A stretch of DNA of 64,000 nt from positions 744,001 through 808,000 of the forward strand of contig JANFNE010000019.1 in NCBI GenBank assembly GCA_024867545.1, in the 5' to 3' direction. The number at the start of each line of letters is the position of its first letter. The stretch's first letter is position 1. This DNA comes from Phytopythium helicoides. Taxonomy: Eukaryota; Oomycota; Peronosporomycetes; Pythiales; Pythiaceae. This document shows positions 1 to 8,991 of this stretch, in pieces. The notes beneath the pieces are model-generated. The model was not told the origin of the DNA. It searched no databases and worked only from the letters and a program-made list of their open reading frames with translations. The translations under genes and the position numbers were made by a program.

Positions 1-1
1 C

Positions 2-466
2 CACTCCGGTCATGCACGTCTGCTTGTCCTGAGCTGACAACTGGCTCAGATCAAGACCGTTCTGCGCTGACAGCAGCGCCATGTAGAAGAGCAGACCGGT
101 GACTGAGGTCTCATACTGTGTGAACTTGGGCAGGTCGCCAGGGATCCAGAGCAGCGAGCCTCCGGTGGACTGGTACAGGTTGTAGGAAGTGCCCACGGTG
201 TCGTCTCCAGAGGAGCTGTTGTCATCGCTCCACCCTGCCGGCACATTGACATCGTCGACGAGATGCTTGAGGATGCCCATGAGGATGATGAATGCGCACG
301 GTATTGCGACCTCGAGCACCGTCGCGACTACATGTCTTCGCTTGATCGCCACGGTCTTCCACACCAATGTGCGGATGAACATCCACAAGGTGCGATTGGC
401 GGCGAGCTCCGATTTGGCCAGTGCCGGAGACCTGGGCTGCTTGCCATCGACTGGTTCCAGCGCCAT
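2..466 (-). CDS. ABCA-type ABC transporter, N-terminal fragment (partial)
   Basis: An open frame of 155 codons starts at the ATG at 466 and runs off the left window edge. The first about 25 residues are cytosolic. They are followed by a Trp/Arg/Lys-rich stretch (LWMFIRTLVWKTVAIKRR) leading into a hydrophobic segment (VLEVAIPCAFIILMGIL). This is the usual start of full-length ABCA transporters, where the first membrane helix is followed by a large non-cytosolic loop; here the following Asp/Ser/Gly/Thr-rich region fits such a loop. ABCA proteins move lipids or drugs across membranes. The nucleotide-binding domains lie outside the window, so the family call rests on the N-terminal pattern only. 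No intron is visible in this piece. Confidence 0.6.
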   Translation of the reverse strand, partial: MALEPVDGKQPRSPALAKSELAANRTLWMFIRTLVWKTVAIKRRHVVATVLEVAIPCAFIILMGILKHLVDDVNVPAGWSDDNSSSGDDTVGTSYNLYQSTGGSLLWIPGDLPKFTQYETSVTGLLFYMALLSAQNGLDLSQLSAQDKQTCMTGV

Positions 467-1404
467 GGATGTGCGAAGGAATGCAGTGTCTTGCAGTTGC
501 GAAGGTTGGTGAGCTTGTTTGGCGTGGCTTGGTTCTTGAGTCGCAGATTGATGAATGAGGCTGGTCGATCGATCGCCTAGAAAACATAAGTTGCAGGTGG
601 TGACCGACCGGAACACCCTCGTGCTAACAGTACTTGCCTCTCACGACTAGCGACTCAGCTCGAGTCCAACACGGTCATTCTCGGTGTAATCGCGTCCTGA
701 TAAAAAGAGTTGGACGTTTACACGGTCGCGGGTGCGTGTTTCGCTGAGTTCGCACGCGTTGAAGGCTTTTTGTCCAGTCAGTCAGCTCACTCGGTGAAGG
801 AAAATCCAAGCTCTACCTGCGACAGGCTGATCAAAATGACCGCCTCGCGTAGATACTCTACAGACAATGGATCCACACCCAAATGCGTTGATTGCCCTCT
901 TGAGCCCCGCGCATTCATTGTGGTCATCGTTGGCCCACCGCTGCACGAGCTGTAGCCATGACGGAATTGCACAGATGGATTTTCAAATCCCTGCACACTA
1001 ATCCTGGTCGCTGCAACCCCTTGCGACGTCGTGACACTGGGGTTCACCCTTCAGCACGGCCAAAATCGGTCGCCGGCGCCATTTCCCCCGAGTCTCCAGA
1101 CTCCGCCACAGCCATTTTCCCAATCCACGGGAGTCCTTTTGTCCGTTGCAAGTCGTTGCAGTCGTTTTGTTTTAGTTATTTTTTTTGGCGGTGCTTGGTT
1201 TCACAATACACTGTTGTCCGCCAGGGCAAGCGCCAGTTTGTCCAAATTTACGTTTTGCACCTCCCACGCGGCACCTCCTCCCTCCGTCCCGCTTCAACTA
1301 GTATACTATCTGTTTTGTCCTCGTTCAACTCGACCACTTGTTCCGGTCCAATCCGCCCGAGCAGGCAACGTTACCGCCAGTTCCCCCCTCGCGAGACAGG
1401 CGCC
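467..1404. other. Intergenic/5' region between divergent ABC transporter and MAP kinase
   Basis: No gene was recognised in this 938-base stretch. The kinase reading frame stays open upstream to 958, but that extension is not domain-like and is pyrimidine-rich, so it is taken as 5' untranslated sequence. The region must contain promoters for both flanking genes; no convincing initiator element was found. Confidence 0.5.
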
Positions 1405-3279
1405 ATGAGCGGCGACAAGAGCGGCGACGGCGTGTACGTGACCAAGAACCGGTCCATCTTCTCCATGTGGCTGCACGGCAAGGCGGCGGCGCCGAGGGCG
1501 GGCGCGGGCCCCGCGCCCGCGGTCTTCCGGTCGGCTGACGTGATCCAGGAGGGCTACTTGCTCAAGCAGGGCGCGCGCTTCAAGCGGTGGAACCGGCGGT
1601 ACTTCATCCTGCGGCTCGAGGAGCGCCACATGACGCTCGGGTACTACACGAGCAAGGAGTCGCTCACGCTCTGCTCCGAGACGCCCATCGGCCCGAGCCA
1701 CGTGCTGAACCCGTCGAGCGCCAAGCACCCCAAGCGCCTCGAGCTCAAATGGCCCTCCAAGACGCTCGTGCTCGAGGCAGAGGACGAGCGCACGTGCCAG
1801 AGGTGGAGGGGCGCGCTGCAGGAGGCCATCAGGTGGAACCACGCCATGGTGCCCTCCAGGGACGGCTCCTTCGTCATGTACGGGCAGCAGGCCACGGAGG
1901 ACAAGGAGAGGGAGGAGCGCAGCAGGGCAGAGGCCGCCAAGAAGCTCAGGGACAAGCAGAGGGCCGACGAGGCCGCCGCGGCCGCAAACGCAGCCAACAA
2001 ACCCAAGTACCTGCCCGCCACGCGGGACGGCACGCAGTGCTTCCTCACGTCCAACACGCGCTTTGAGATCCCGACCTACTACGAGTACGTCAAGACCATC
2101 GGATCGGGCGCCTACGGCGTCGTCATCTCGGCCAACAACACGCAGAACGGAAAGACGGTCGCCATCAAGAACATCCAGCGCGCCTTTGACGACCTCACGG
2201 ACGCCAAGCGCATCGTGCGAGAGATCAAGCTCATGCGCCACCTGCGGCACAAGTGCGTGCTGGGAGTCGAAGACATCCTCGAGCCTGTCTCGCTCAGCAA
2301 GTTCGAGGACGTGTATATCTGCTCCGAACTCATGGCGACCGACCTGCACCGCGTCATCTACTCCCGGCACGCGCTCTCGGACGAGCACATCGCCTTCTTC
2401 ATGTACCAGATGTTGTGCGCGATGAAGTACGTGCACTCGGCCAATGTCATTCACCGCGACTTGAAGCCTTCCAATATTCTTGTCAACGCGAATTGTGAGC
2501 TCAAGATCTGCGACTTTGGTCTAGCGCGTGGCGTCTTCCCCGAGGAGGAGCTGGAGCTGACCGAGTATGTTGTTACGCGCTGGTATCGCGCGCCTGAGAT
2601 TATGCTCGGCTGCATGAAGTACACGCGAGAGGTGGACGTTTGGTCAATGGGCTGCATCTTTGCAGAGATGATGTCTCGCAAACCACTTTTCCCAGGCCAG
2701 GACTACATTGACCAGCTGCATCTCATCATGAACGCACTCGGAGCACCGAGTGAGCAGGATCTGTACTTCTTGACCAATGCGCGCGCAAAGAAGTTCATGA
2801 ACACAGAGTATCATAAGCGCGGTCCAAATCCGACAAAGCCTCTTTCGCAGATGTTTTCGGAGGCAGCACCGGATGCACTGGACCTGCTGGAGAAGATGCT
2901 CGTGATGGACCCCAACAAGCGTATTAGCGTCGATGACGCACTTGCGCATCCATACCTTGCATCTATTCGGAACAAAGACGACGAGACTGTTGCCGAGTCG
3001 AGCTTTGTGTTCGACTTCGAGAACGAGAAGCTTACAAAGCCCGTGCTGCAGAGACTCATTTGGGATGAGATGAAGGCGTTCCACCCTGACGCCATGGAAG
3101 ACGATGCAGCTACCAACGGAAGTCGGCGGAACAGCGAGGCCAACGCCAACGGAGCAGCCAGTGAAGTAGCACCTGCTGAAGCCATTACGCCTGTGACTCC
3201 AGTTACTCCCGCCGTGGAGACGGTTGACAATGGTACACCTGCCCCCTGCGTCGCCAGTCAGCGCCCCCAATGGGAGTGA
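1405..3279 (+). CDS. PH-domain MAP kinase (TEY type)
   Basis: Serine/threonine kinase of the MAPK family with an N-terminal pleckstrin-homology domain, 624 residues from the chosen ATG. The start at 1405 was chosen because the frame upstream lacks domain sequence and GCCATGAGC is a good context. The PH domain is at about 47-144 (ends in a Trp-containing helix). A Lys/Glu/Ala-rich linker follows, then a kinase domain at 226-525: glycine loop GSGAYG, Lys255 in VAIK, catalytic HRD 350-352, DFG 370-372, activation loop TEY 386-388, and APE. TEY places it with the ERK-like group. The PH domain suggests phosphoinositide-dependent membrane recruitment (inference). The tail after the kinase is Ala/Thr/Pro-rich. 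A clean continuation exists in another frame to 3403, so the printed C-terminus may be shortened by a frame break near 3235-3260. Confidence 0.93.
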   Translation: MSGDKSGDGVYVTKNRSIFSMWLHGKAAAPRAGAGPAPAVFRSADVIQEGYLLKQGARFKRWNRRYFILRLEERHMTLGYYTSKESLTLCSETPIGPSHVLNPSSAKHPKRLELKWPSKTLVLEAEDERTCQRWRGALQEAIRWNHAMVPSRDGSFVMYGQQATEDKEREERSRAEAAKKLRDKQRADEAAAAANAANKPKYLPATRDGTQCFLTSNTRFEIPTYYEYVKTIGSGAYGVVISANNTQNGKTVAIKNIQRAFDDLTDAKRIVREIKLMRHLRHKCVLGVEDILEPVSLSKFEDVYICSELMATDLHRVIYSRHALSDEHIAFFMYQMLCAMKYVHSANVIHRDLKPSNILVNANCELKICDFGLARGVFPEEELELTEYVVTRWYRAPEIMLGCMKYTREVDVWSMGCIFAEMMSRKPLFPGQDYIDQLHLIMNALGAPSEQDLYFLTNARAKKFMNTEYHKRGPNPTKPLSQMFSEAAPDALDLLEKMLVMDPNKRISVDDALAHPYLASIRNKDDETVAESSFVFDFENEKLTKPVLQRLIWDEMKAFHPDAMEDDAATNGSRRNSEANANGAASEVAPAEAITPVTPVTPAVETVDNGTPAPCVASQRPQWE

Positions 3280-3631
3280 AACTATGCAAGTAAACGGCAG
3301 GCAAAGCCTGTCTGCTAAGCCAGTGTCAGCGACGGCATCGGGTGCTGTGCTAGACACGCGGCAAGAGCCTGGCGAGCCGGCGCGTGAGGTGTCGGTGGCG
3401 TGAGCAAAGAGAGCAGATATGAGAGCTCTCTGTGAACACGAGAGCCTGAGTGTGCTAGCGATGAATCGTTTCGTGTATTGCTGTCTGGTTGCTGGGTGGG
3501 AGTTGGGTGTGGATAGAGGCCCACTTACGTTACTGTTTGTTAGATGTTTCGGACCATGTATTTCCTCGTAGGTAAGGATTCATGAAATATGTAGATGCAT
3601 TCGTGACCTCACTCGCCTTTCGTATTTTCGT
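3280..3631. other. 3' region of the MAP kinase
   Basis: Bases up to about 3403 read openly in the +1 frame as an extension of the kinase tail rich in Ser, Ala and Val. The rest, to the rhamnosidase relic, shows no coding signal or RNA gene I can recognise. Confidence 0.4.
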
Positions 3632-4778
3632 CTAGGAAGCAAGCTTGGCCACAATCTGGAAGGCGCCGCCGGTCTGAATTCCCGAGGCAACAACGAAGTG
3701 CTCGGTCGCATTCATTTGGCCGAAGCTTCTCGAGGTGGCAACCCCGCGTTTCCAGACTGTCTTGCCATTGATCAAGACTTGAATGGAGCTCAGTGGATGG
3801 CCAAACGTCGGGACGGAGATGGATCCGGTGGTGCCTGCAGGTGTCACGACTGCTGCGATGAAAAAGGTGTTTTTGCTGCCAGTTGTCGTCGTCCACTCAA
3901 CATCGAAGTCCCAGGTGGCGAGTGAGTAATCTGTCTTGACAACACCACTGATGCTGGCCATAATCTTCACCCGCAAGTTGGCAACGCACACGCTGTGCGC
4001 TTCAACGTTGTGGATTCTGCATCGAATGCATCAGCGATCTCTTCAGGGCTTGCAGGTCGCTAGAACAAGTTTGGCGCCGTGTCCGTTGAAGGAGCGAATG
4101 TGATCTCTCCATTCGTCGGAGGGCTTGAAGTTGACGCGCACTTCCTGGGAAATCTTGGTAACGCATCACACGCGCTCAAGCTTTTGTTCGGCGGGAGTGG
4201 GGCTACATGCTGAGCGCTCTCAGCAGCTCGACATTCCTTGAGGGGTATTACAGCACCGGAGAGTTGATCTACCCGTTCCTTGGAGACAATCCCGGAGCCT
4301 ACATCTCCCACGCTCACGCATGGTCAACAGGACCTGCTGCGTCACTTTTCGACTAGGTGGTTTGAGACCTATTACCGATGCAGGAAGATCGTGGGGATTT
4401 GAGCCGCACGCAGCCGGGGCAAACGTTGGGTTCGTCAAGACAAGTCGTCGAGTTGTCGGACATCGCTCCAATATAGGCGACATTCTCTGTGAACGCAACG
4501 CCAACTTTGGTTCCTGGTGTGGTTGATGCCCCGAATCGAAGCGAAACAAACCCGTTGACTTGCCGTCCGAAGTCGAACGTAACAAGAGCTTTGTCTCCTG
4601 AGAGCGTCGCGGATAAGTTGTGTTCGGAATCAAGAGAAACATTCCCCGAAGTCGAATGAATCGCACAGGGCACAATGTTGCGAGATACAGGTGATAGAAT
4701 GTAGTCTTTGTAGCAAGGGTGAAGTGCCGACACAGTTGACAGCGCCAATACAACGGCGTCAAGAACCAGGAGCTTCAT
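3632..4778 (-). pseudogene. Broken alpha-L-rhamnosidase (GH78-like) gene with inverted middle
   Basis: Two minus-strand pieces bracket a plus-strand piece of what looks like one ancestral gene. The 5' piece (4778 down to about 4430) starts with a signal peptide (MKLLVLDAVVLALSTVSA) and a beta-rich Asn/Ser-containing region typical of the N-terminus of secreted rhamnosidases. The 3' piece (3991 to 3632) encodes a beta-sandwich C-terminal domain with GTTGSISVPTFG and VLINGKTVW. The catalytic six-hairpin region is absent from this strand, and its last third appears in opposite orientation between them (3920-4445). The total of about 1.15 kb is far below the 2-2.7 kb of an intact gene. With internal stops, frameshifts and the inversion, this locus cannot make the enzyme. 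Enzymes of this family release L-rhamnose from plant or microbial glycans. Confidence 0.7.
3920..4445 (+). pseudogene. Inverted catalytic-domain segment of the rhamnosidase relic
   Basis: Read on the plus strand, this segment carries the ordered landmarks of the end of a bacterial/fungal-type rhamnosidase catalytic domain. A stretch with SPFVGGLEVDAHFLGN lies around 4100-4160. It is followed by a Trp-Gly-Tyr-Met motif at 4198-4209, a TFLEGYYSTGE stretch, and SHAHAWSTGPAASLF ending near 4353. RPITDAGRSWGFEPHAAG then follows in another frame to about 4425. The piece is damaged: an in-frame TAG near 4060 where Trp is expected, a frame change near 4183, and stops plus a frame change near 4355. 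Its C-terminal end abuts the gene's N-terminal fragment and its N-terminal end abuts the C-terminal fragment, which is the geometry of a simple inversion. Confidence 0.68.
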
Positions 4779-5114
4779 CGCGGCAGACCGTGCAAGAAGC
4801 TAGCAAATTGGAGAATGACTTTGATGCAGATTCGCGGGTACCTGGGTCTTTGTGCTGCTGCAATTGAACTTCACAGTGGTCAAGATAGCACCAATTGCTC
4901 AAACGCTGTTATGTACCTGCGATTGCTGCGCCGCCACGCTTGAGGTGGCCATCTTGTACACTCTTGACATCCACATCGTCACAGGCTCAAAAGAAATGCA
5001 TCTACTGCCGTCGAAAGCGTTCAAGCAAATGAAAGTCACATCTAGGCACAGTGCAGATTATTGACTACTTTGCCCGACACATGCACCACCTCTTCCAGTC
5101 TCTACAAAATTGCT
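4779..5114. other. Intergenic, no gene seen
   Basis: This stretch lies between the relic's signal-peptide start and the stop of the decarboxylase gene. I see no coding, RNA or repeat signal in it. Confidence 0.4.
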
Positions 5115-6803
5115 TTACGCTGTCTTGGACAGGTGGATTGACTGCAGGCGCTGCAACTTAGGATTCTCCTGGATGATTTTTGACAGCGTATCCTTCAGCA
5201 GCGAGATGACGTGGTCGATGTGCCACTCGTCCACTTCCAAACCACCGACGGAAAGTCGCAAGAAGTACTTGCCGTCCACGACCGAGTGGATCAAGAACGT
5301 CTTGCCGGAATTGTTGACACGTCGGAGCAGCTCCTCGCTGAGTTCACGTCCACCAAAAGCAGTCGAGAAGCACACAAGCGCCATGCGCGTCGGCACGAAA
5401 ATCTCGAAACGACCGTCTGCCACAAGTGCAGCCTCCGCTCTCTTGGTCAGCTCAATCGAGCGGCGGATGTGCGAGCGCAGACCGGATGCCCCCATGCGGC
5501 GGAACGTGAACCAAAGCTTGAGCGATCGGAAACGACGACCGAGAGGAACCTGCCAGTCCTTGAAGTTGACAGCAGTGCGCGTGAACTCGTTCTTGAGGTA
5601 CTCGGGATCCAGCGCAAGTGCCTGGATGAGCGGCTTACGATCCTTGACCCACAGCACGCTTGCATCAAAGCTCGTGAGCAGCCACTTGTGCATGTTAGTG
5701 CATACCGAGTCGCACTCCTCAACACCATCGAGCCACGGCTGGAACTCGGGGCACACACACGCGGCAGCACCGTACGCACCATCAAGGTGGACCCACACTG
5801 GGTGAGGCTGCGCACGAGCCACTCGCACGATGTCGCGGATTGGGTCGATCGCGGCGGTGGAAGTCGTGCCAACTGTCGGCATCACGAGGAAAGGCACAAG
5901 ACCCTTGGCGCGGTCCTCCGCCATCGCCTTCTCGAGGTCGTCAGGCGCGAATCCATAGTTGTCCTTATCGACCTTTCCTCGAATCGTCTTGACAACGCGC
6001 AGGTGCGGAATATCCAGCACCATGCAGCCCTTCTGAGCGACCGCGTGCGTCTGGTCCGACACGTATGCCACGAGCTTACCAAAGTGCGCCACGCGCTCAG
6101 CACCCTCTAGACCTTCTAGCGCGGCATGGCGTGCAGCAATGAGCGCACAGAGGGCCGAGTCACTCGCCGATCCCTGGATGACGCCGCCACCCGGGGACGT
6201 TGACATGAAACAGTCTGGCAGCCCCATGAGGCGCGCAAGCCAGTCGCACACGACGATCTCGAGCTCGGTGGCCGCAGGCGCTGAGACCCACGAGAATCCC
6301 ACGACGTTGAACGCAGAGCTGAGGAAGTCTGCGAGTGCGCTCGGGTCGCCACCGCAGGTCTTGAAGTACGCGTGGAAGTTTGGCGCGGACCAGTGCGAGA
6401 GCGCCGGCAGGACGAGCTGCTCGACGTCTCGGAAGATGTCGGCGTACGACTCGGGGTCTTCAGGGCACTCCTTGGGCAGCTTGTTGATGAGGCATCCGGG
6501 CTTGACGGTCGGGAGGATCGGGAGCGACGTGCTGCCGGACTCGCCTCGATGCGGGTCGTGGCGCTGCAGGTTCTCGCGGTAGCGTACGACCAGCTCTGCG
6601 ATGGCTGCGGCTGGAGCTCGGATGGCCGTCGCGTCTTGAGGGTTGAGCGGTGCCGTCGAGCGGAGCGCTCGGAGGTGGCGGAGCTTTTCGACGGCCGCGT
6701 AGAGCGCCGCGCCGCCCGCAAGGCCCGCGACGAACGCTGTGGCGATGGTCGAAGTCGTCGACGACGAGGCGGAGGAAGTCGCGAGAGCCGAAGGCGAGAG
6801 CAT
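5115..6803 (-). CDS. Group II PLP-dependent (aromatic amino acid type) decarboxylase
   Basis: Single-exon gene for 562 residues. Residues 1-45 are Ser/Ala/Thr-rich with a hydrophobic stretch (AFVAGLAGGAALYAA), possibly a membrane or organelle-targeting segment. The rest aligns in outline with aromatic-L-amino-acid/tyrosine decarboxylases: HWSAPNFHAYF substrate-pocket region, TSPGGGVIQGSASD phosphate-binding stretch, VHLDGAYGAAACVCPEF with the Asp that pairs with the pyridine nitrogen, and NMHKWLLTSFDASVLWV with Lys373 as the Schiff-base lysine. The expected product is an amine plus CO2 from an aromatic amino acid; substrate choice cannot be read from sequence alone. The ATG at 6803 is the first in frame. 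No frame break was seen. Confidence 0.9.
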   Translation of the reverse strand: MLSPSALATSSASSSTTSTIATAFVAGLAGGAALYAAVEKLRHLRALRSTAPLNPQDATAIRAPAAAIAELVVRYRENLQRHDPHRGESGSTSLPILPTVKPGCLINKLPKECPEDPESYADIFRDVEQLVLPALSHWSAPNFHAYFKTCGGDPSALADFLSSAFNVVGFSWVSAPAATELEIVVCDWLARLMGLPDCFMSTSPGGGVIQGSASDSALCALIAARHAALEGLEGAERVAHFGKLVAYVSDQTHAVAQKGCMVLDIPHLRVVKTIRGKVDKDNYGFAPDDLEKAMAEDRAKGLVPFLVMPTVGTTSTAAIDPIRDIVRVARAQPHPVWVHLDGAYGAAACVCPEFQPWLDGVEECDSVCTNMHKWLLTSFDASVLWVKDRKPLIQALALDPEYLKNEFTRTAVNFKDWQVPLGRRFRSLKLWFTFRRMGASGLRSHIRRSIELTKRAEAALVADGRFEIFVPTRMALVCFSTAFGGRELSEELLRRVNNSGKTFLIHSVVDGKYFLRLSVGGLEVDEWHIDHVISLLKDTLSKIIQENPKLQRLQSIHLSKTA

Positions 6804-6921
6804 CGTGGAGTAGGAGGCGAGCGGTGAGCAGTGCGCACTGGCGGCGGAATTGGAGACTGAAGTAGGTGGCGGATGCGTTGATTGACACGCTTGCTGACGT
6901 ACTTCGGTGATAGGACGAGCG

Positions 6922-6935
6922 ATTCAAATTTGAAT
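6922..6935. repeat. Perfect 14-bp palindrome upstream of the decarboxylase
   Basis: ATTCAAATTTGAAT reads the same on both strands and lies about 120 bases upstream of the decarboxylase ATG. It could be a dimeric regulator site or chance in an A/T patch. Confidence 0.35.
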
Positions 6936-7025
6936 TGGCATGTTTTGATGAGCTTCATGATTAGATTGATTGGCTACTACTGTAAGGATAAAGGAGCAGC
7001 ATGATGAGAGCTCTGTCTTCTCGAT

Positions 7026-7649
7026 CTACTCGGACCAGCCACCACAGCCGAGGTGAGGAGCCGAAGTCGTGTCAGGCTGCTCAGTGGCAGGCTCTCCAGT
7101 CGGTTCCTCCGTGGCAGGTTCCTCCGTGGCAGGTTCCTCCGTGGCAGGTTCCTCCGTGACAGGCTCTCCAGTCGGCTCGTCGGTCACGGGCTCGTCGGTC
7201 ACGGGGTCTTCGATCGGCGCGACGGTCGCGGGATCCGTCGTTGGGGCCGTCGTTGGATTCAGGATGCCGTCGCACAAGCCGGCAAAGTCGTGCACCAGCT
7301 TGTAGACGTTGATCGCTAAACTGCTGGTGGGGATTGTCAGAATGCAGTCCGGTGGGCTCAGGGCAATGATGAAGGAGACCAAGGAGTTGCAATTGGACGA
7401 CGAGCACATCAGCAAGTACTGATCGTTGGTTGGGAGTGAGGTCGAGTACAAAAGGCTGTAGCCTGTGTCAGTCGTGCACCCAGCAAAGAAGTCCTGGTTC
7501 AAAAGAGAAGCCAACGTCGTGTAGGCGCTCGACTGCTGTGTGGCTGAACACGTCTGGTCGCCCGCTGTCTCTGACGTCGATGCTACGGACGATTGCACAG
7601 AGGAAACACTCGCGAGGCACAGCGCCACACATGCGTAGAAGGTCTTCAT
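7026..7649 (-). CDS. Elicitin-like secreted protein
   Basis: The start at 7649 gives a signal peptide (MKTFYACVALCLASVSSVQS) and a 207-residue protein; the frame is open upstream but without signal-like sequence. The mature region shows the elicitin fold pattern with six cysteines in order (QTCSAT, FAGCTT, LLMCSSSNC, PPDC, GLCD) and an Asn-Val-Tyr-like helix. Elicitins are secreted sterol/lipid-binding proteins of Phytophthora and Pythium that plants may recognise. A C-terminal tail of about 70 residues is Thr/Pro/Glu-rich with repeated PATEE units, probably a glycosylated wall- or surface-linking stalk. It ends with a short segment containing Cys. The tail repeats are 15-nt tandem units at 7096-7170. 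A decayed divergent copy lies at 8266-8780. Confidence 0.93.
   Translation of the reverse strand: MKTFYACVALCLASVSSVQSSVASTSETAGDQTCSATQQSSAYTTLASLLNQDFFAGCTTDTGYSLLYSTSLPTNDQYLLMCSSSNCNSLVSFIIALSPPDCILTIPTSSLAINVYKLVHDFAGLCDGILNPTTAPTTDPATVAPIEDPVTDEPVTDEPTGEPVTEEPATEEPATEEPATEEPTGEPATEQPDTTSAPHLGCGGWSE
7096..7170. repeat. 15-nt tandem repeats in the elicitin tail
   Basis: GTGGCAGGTTCCTCC occurs at 7111, 7126 and 7141 with diverged units on both sides. On the minus strand they encode Glu-Glu-Pro-Ala-Thr units, so copy-number change would only alter tail length. Confidence 0.8.
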
Positions 7650-7693
7650 GCTGGACAGTAGGGATGACTTGAGTGTCGGGCTCTGGTTCACGA

Positions 7694-7715
7694 CGCGAAT
7701 CGAAGAATGAATCCC
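7694..7715 (-). promoter_or_regulatory. Oomycete initiator-like element of the elicitin gene
   Basis: On the minus strand GATTCATTCTTCGATTCGCG precedes the elicitin ATG by about 50 bases. It resembles the oomycete initiator plus flanking element (TCATTYYNCAATTT) and is close to the element found upstream of the CBEL-GH81 gene at 37699. Confidence 0.5.
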
Positions 7716-7907
7716 ATCACTGCTCTGTCCTTTGCTGGCGATGTCGAACAGAGCTGAAATTGTACGCGTGTGCACCCCGCCGTGGTGTGAAGGAGTTGCA
7801 GTCGGGCCGCGGTCCGGAATACGATATGACTCAATCGTAGACAGATCGTAAATTGAAGTGCAACAGTGGTCGTCAAAATGTCAGCTACAAAAATGATTCC
7901 GGGTCAC

Positions 7908-7966
7908 GTCGACTTGGTGTCGAACAGCGTTCGTGGTTCACGTCCGCTGTTCGACGCTAAGTCTAC
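7908..7966. repeat. 22-bp imperfect inverted repeat (hairpin)
   Basis: Left arm 7908-7929 and right arm 7945-7966 pair at 19 of 22 positions around a 15-nt loop. It lies between the intact elicitin and its decayed copy, in otherwise featureless sequence. It could fold as an RNA hairpin if transcribed, or be a remnant of a small inverted-repeat element. Confidence 0.6.
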
Positions 7967-8265
7967 ATGCTACACTACTCGTGGTGGCAACACAACTCTA
8001 CGTATGCACGTGTAATCTGGTGCAACTGAGCCTGGAAGGGTGTGGCAAATCATCAGTTGCGTTATAAGGCGATATCACCAGCTCGATGCTTTCACCGAAA
8101 CTGGAACCGCTGTTCGTGTACTGCACCATGGTATGTTGTGACTTCGCCATCATTACCTATCATCCCTCCCTCTTGCTCTCGCTCTGCATTCGAGTTCGCC
8201 AGAACCTTCATTCTGTCATTGCTTGATCTGCTCCGAGCCTGAGATCAGCGCATACTTAAGAAACA

Positions 8266-8780
8266 AGGAAGACTCTGGTAGCTATAGCTGCTGCAGCTCT
8301 CGCTGTTCCCTCTGCGGATGCTACAACTTCGACTTCAACGTGTTCGTCGAATGGGGGGGGGGGGGGGGGGGGGGGTTGCGTTGCTGGACTCCCTCATGAA
8401 CATCGGCACTTTCCAGAGTTGCCTCGACGCTTCGGGCTTCAGTTTGGTGTACTCCACTCAGCTGCCCACAGACAACGAGTGGACCTTGATGTGTGCTGAG
8501 TCGAGCTGTCAGTCAATGATCAAGTCCATCGCCCGCCAAACTGCATCACCACGATCTCGTTTAGCGGCCTAAACGTGGTACGCCTCGTTGTCGCCGATTT
8601 TGCCAGGTGCGCCTCGTTGTCGCCGGCTACTACGGCACCGGAAGTCATAGAGTCAGTGACTCCCCGCCTGAAACCGATGAGCCTGGCACGGACGCCCCAG
8701 TTGTCGAGACCAGCACAGCAACTCCCGAGACGGAGGTGACTGCGACCACGCCTCCTGCTCGCCGCGAGTGCGGAATTTGA
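8266..8780 (+). pseudogene. Decayed elicitin gene
   Basis: The order of parts is that of an elicitin: a hydrophobic signal-like segment at about 8270-8315 (KTLVAIAAAALAVPSADA), a Thr/Ser/Cys start, then the core with cysteines at SCLDASG, LMCAESSC and PPNC, and a Pro/Thr/Glu tail ending at the TGA at 8778-8780. The gene is broken: an AGG stands where the start Met would be, and a run of 23 G interrupts the first helix and changes frame. A further frame change falls near 8530. A 29-base tandem duplication (a 16-base identical core at 8581-8596 and 8610-8625) shifts the tail frame. It is the divergent partner of the intact elicitin at 7026-7649. Confidence 0.82.
8353..8375 (+). repeat. Run of 23 G
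   Basis: An uninterrupted G run sits inside the decayed elicitin. Its true length is uncertain because such runs slip in replication and in sequencing. Confidence 0.9.
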
Positions 8781-8991
8781 CCAAATCGAATAGAGATTCG
8801 TACTCGAGTGAGTAGCGTAGATGAAGAAACGCGAATGGCATGATTCTCATGATGCGCAGCGCGTTCCGATGTTGCAGCGGCTCCGATCGTGATAACGTGG
8901 CCCAAAGTTCGCCTATTAGGTTCGCCCTCCCTGGTGATGGGTAACGCCCGCCCCACTCCTCAACTCGCCTGGAACCCAATCGCTCGCCAAG

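Larger units (their letters stand above)
7650..8265. other. Intergenic region between the two elicitin loci
   Basis: It contains the initiator-like element and the inverted repeat listed separately. No further gene was recognised. Confidence 0.45.

Noticed and set aside
958..1404. Upstream extension of the MAPK frame by 149 codons
   Set aside because: The extension is low-information sequence without domain or signal features, and the ATG at 1405 has a good context and leads straight into the PH domain region.
1306..2454. 382-codon antisense frame opposite the PH-MAPK
   Set aside because: It mirrors the conserved kinase gene and is a side effect of high G/C third positions; no family sequence appears in it.
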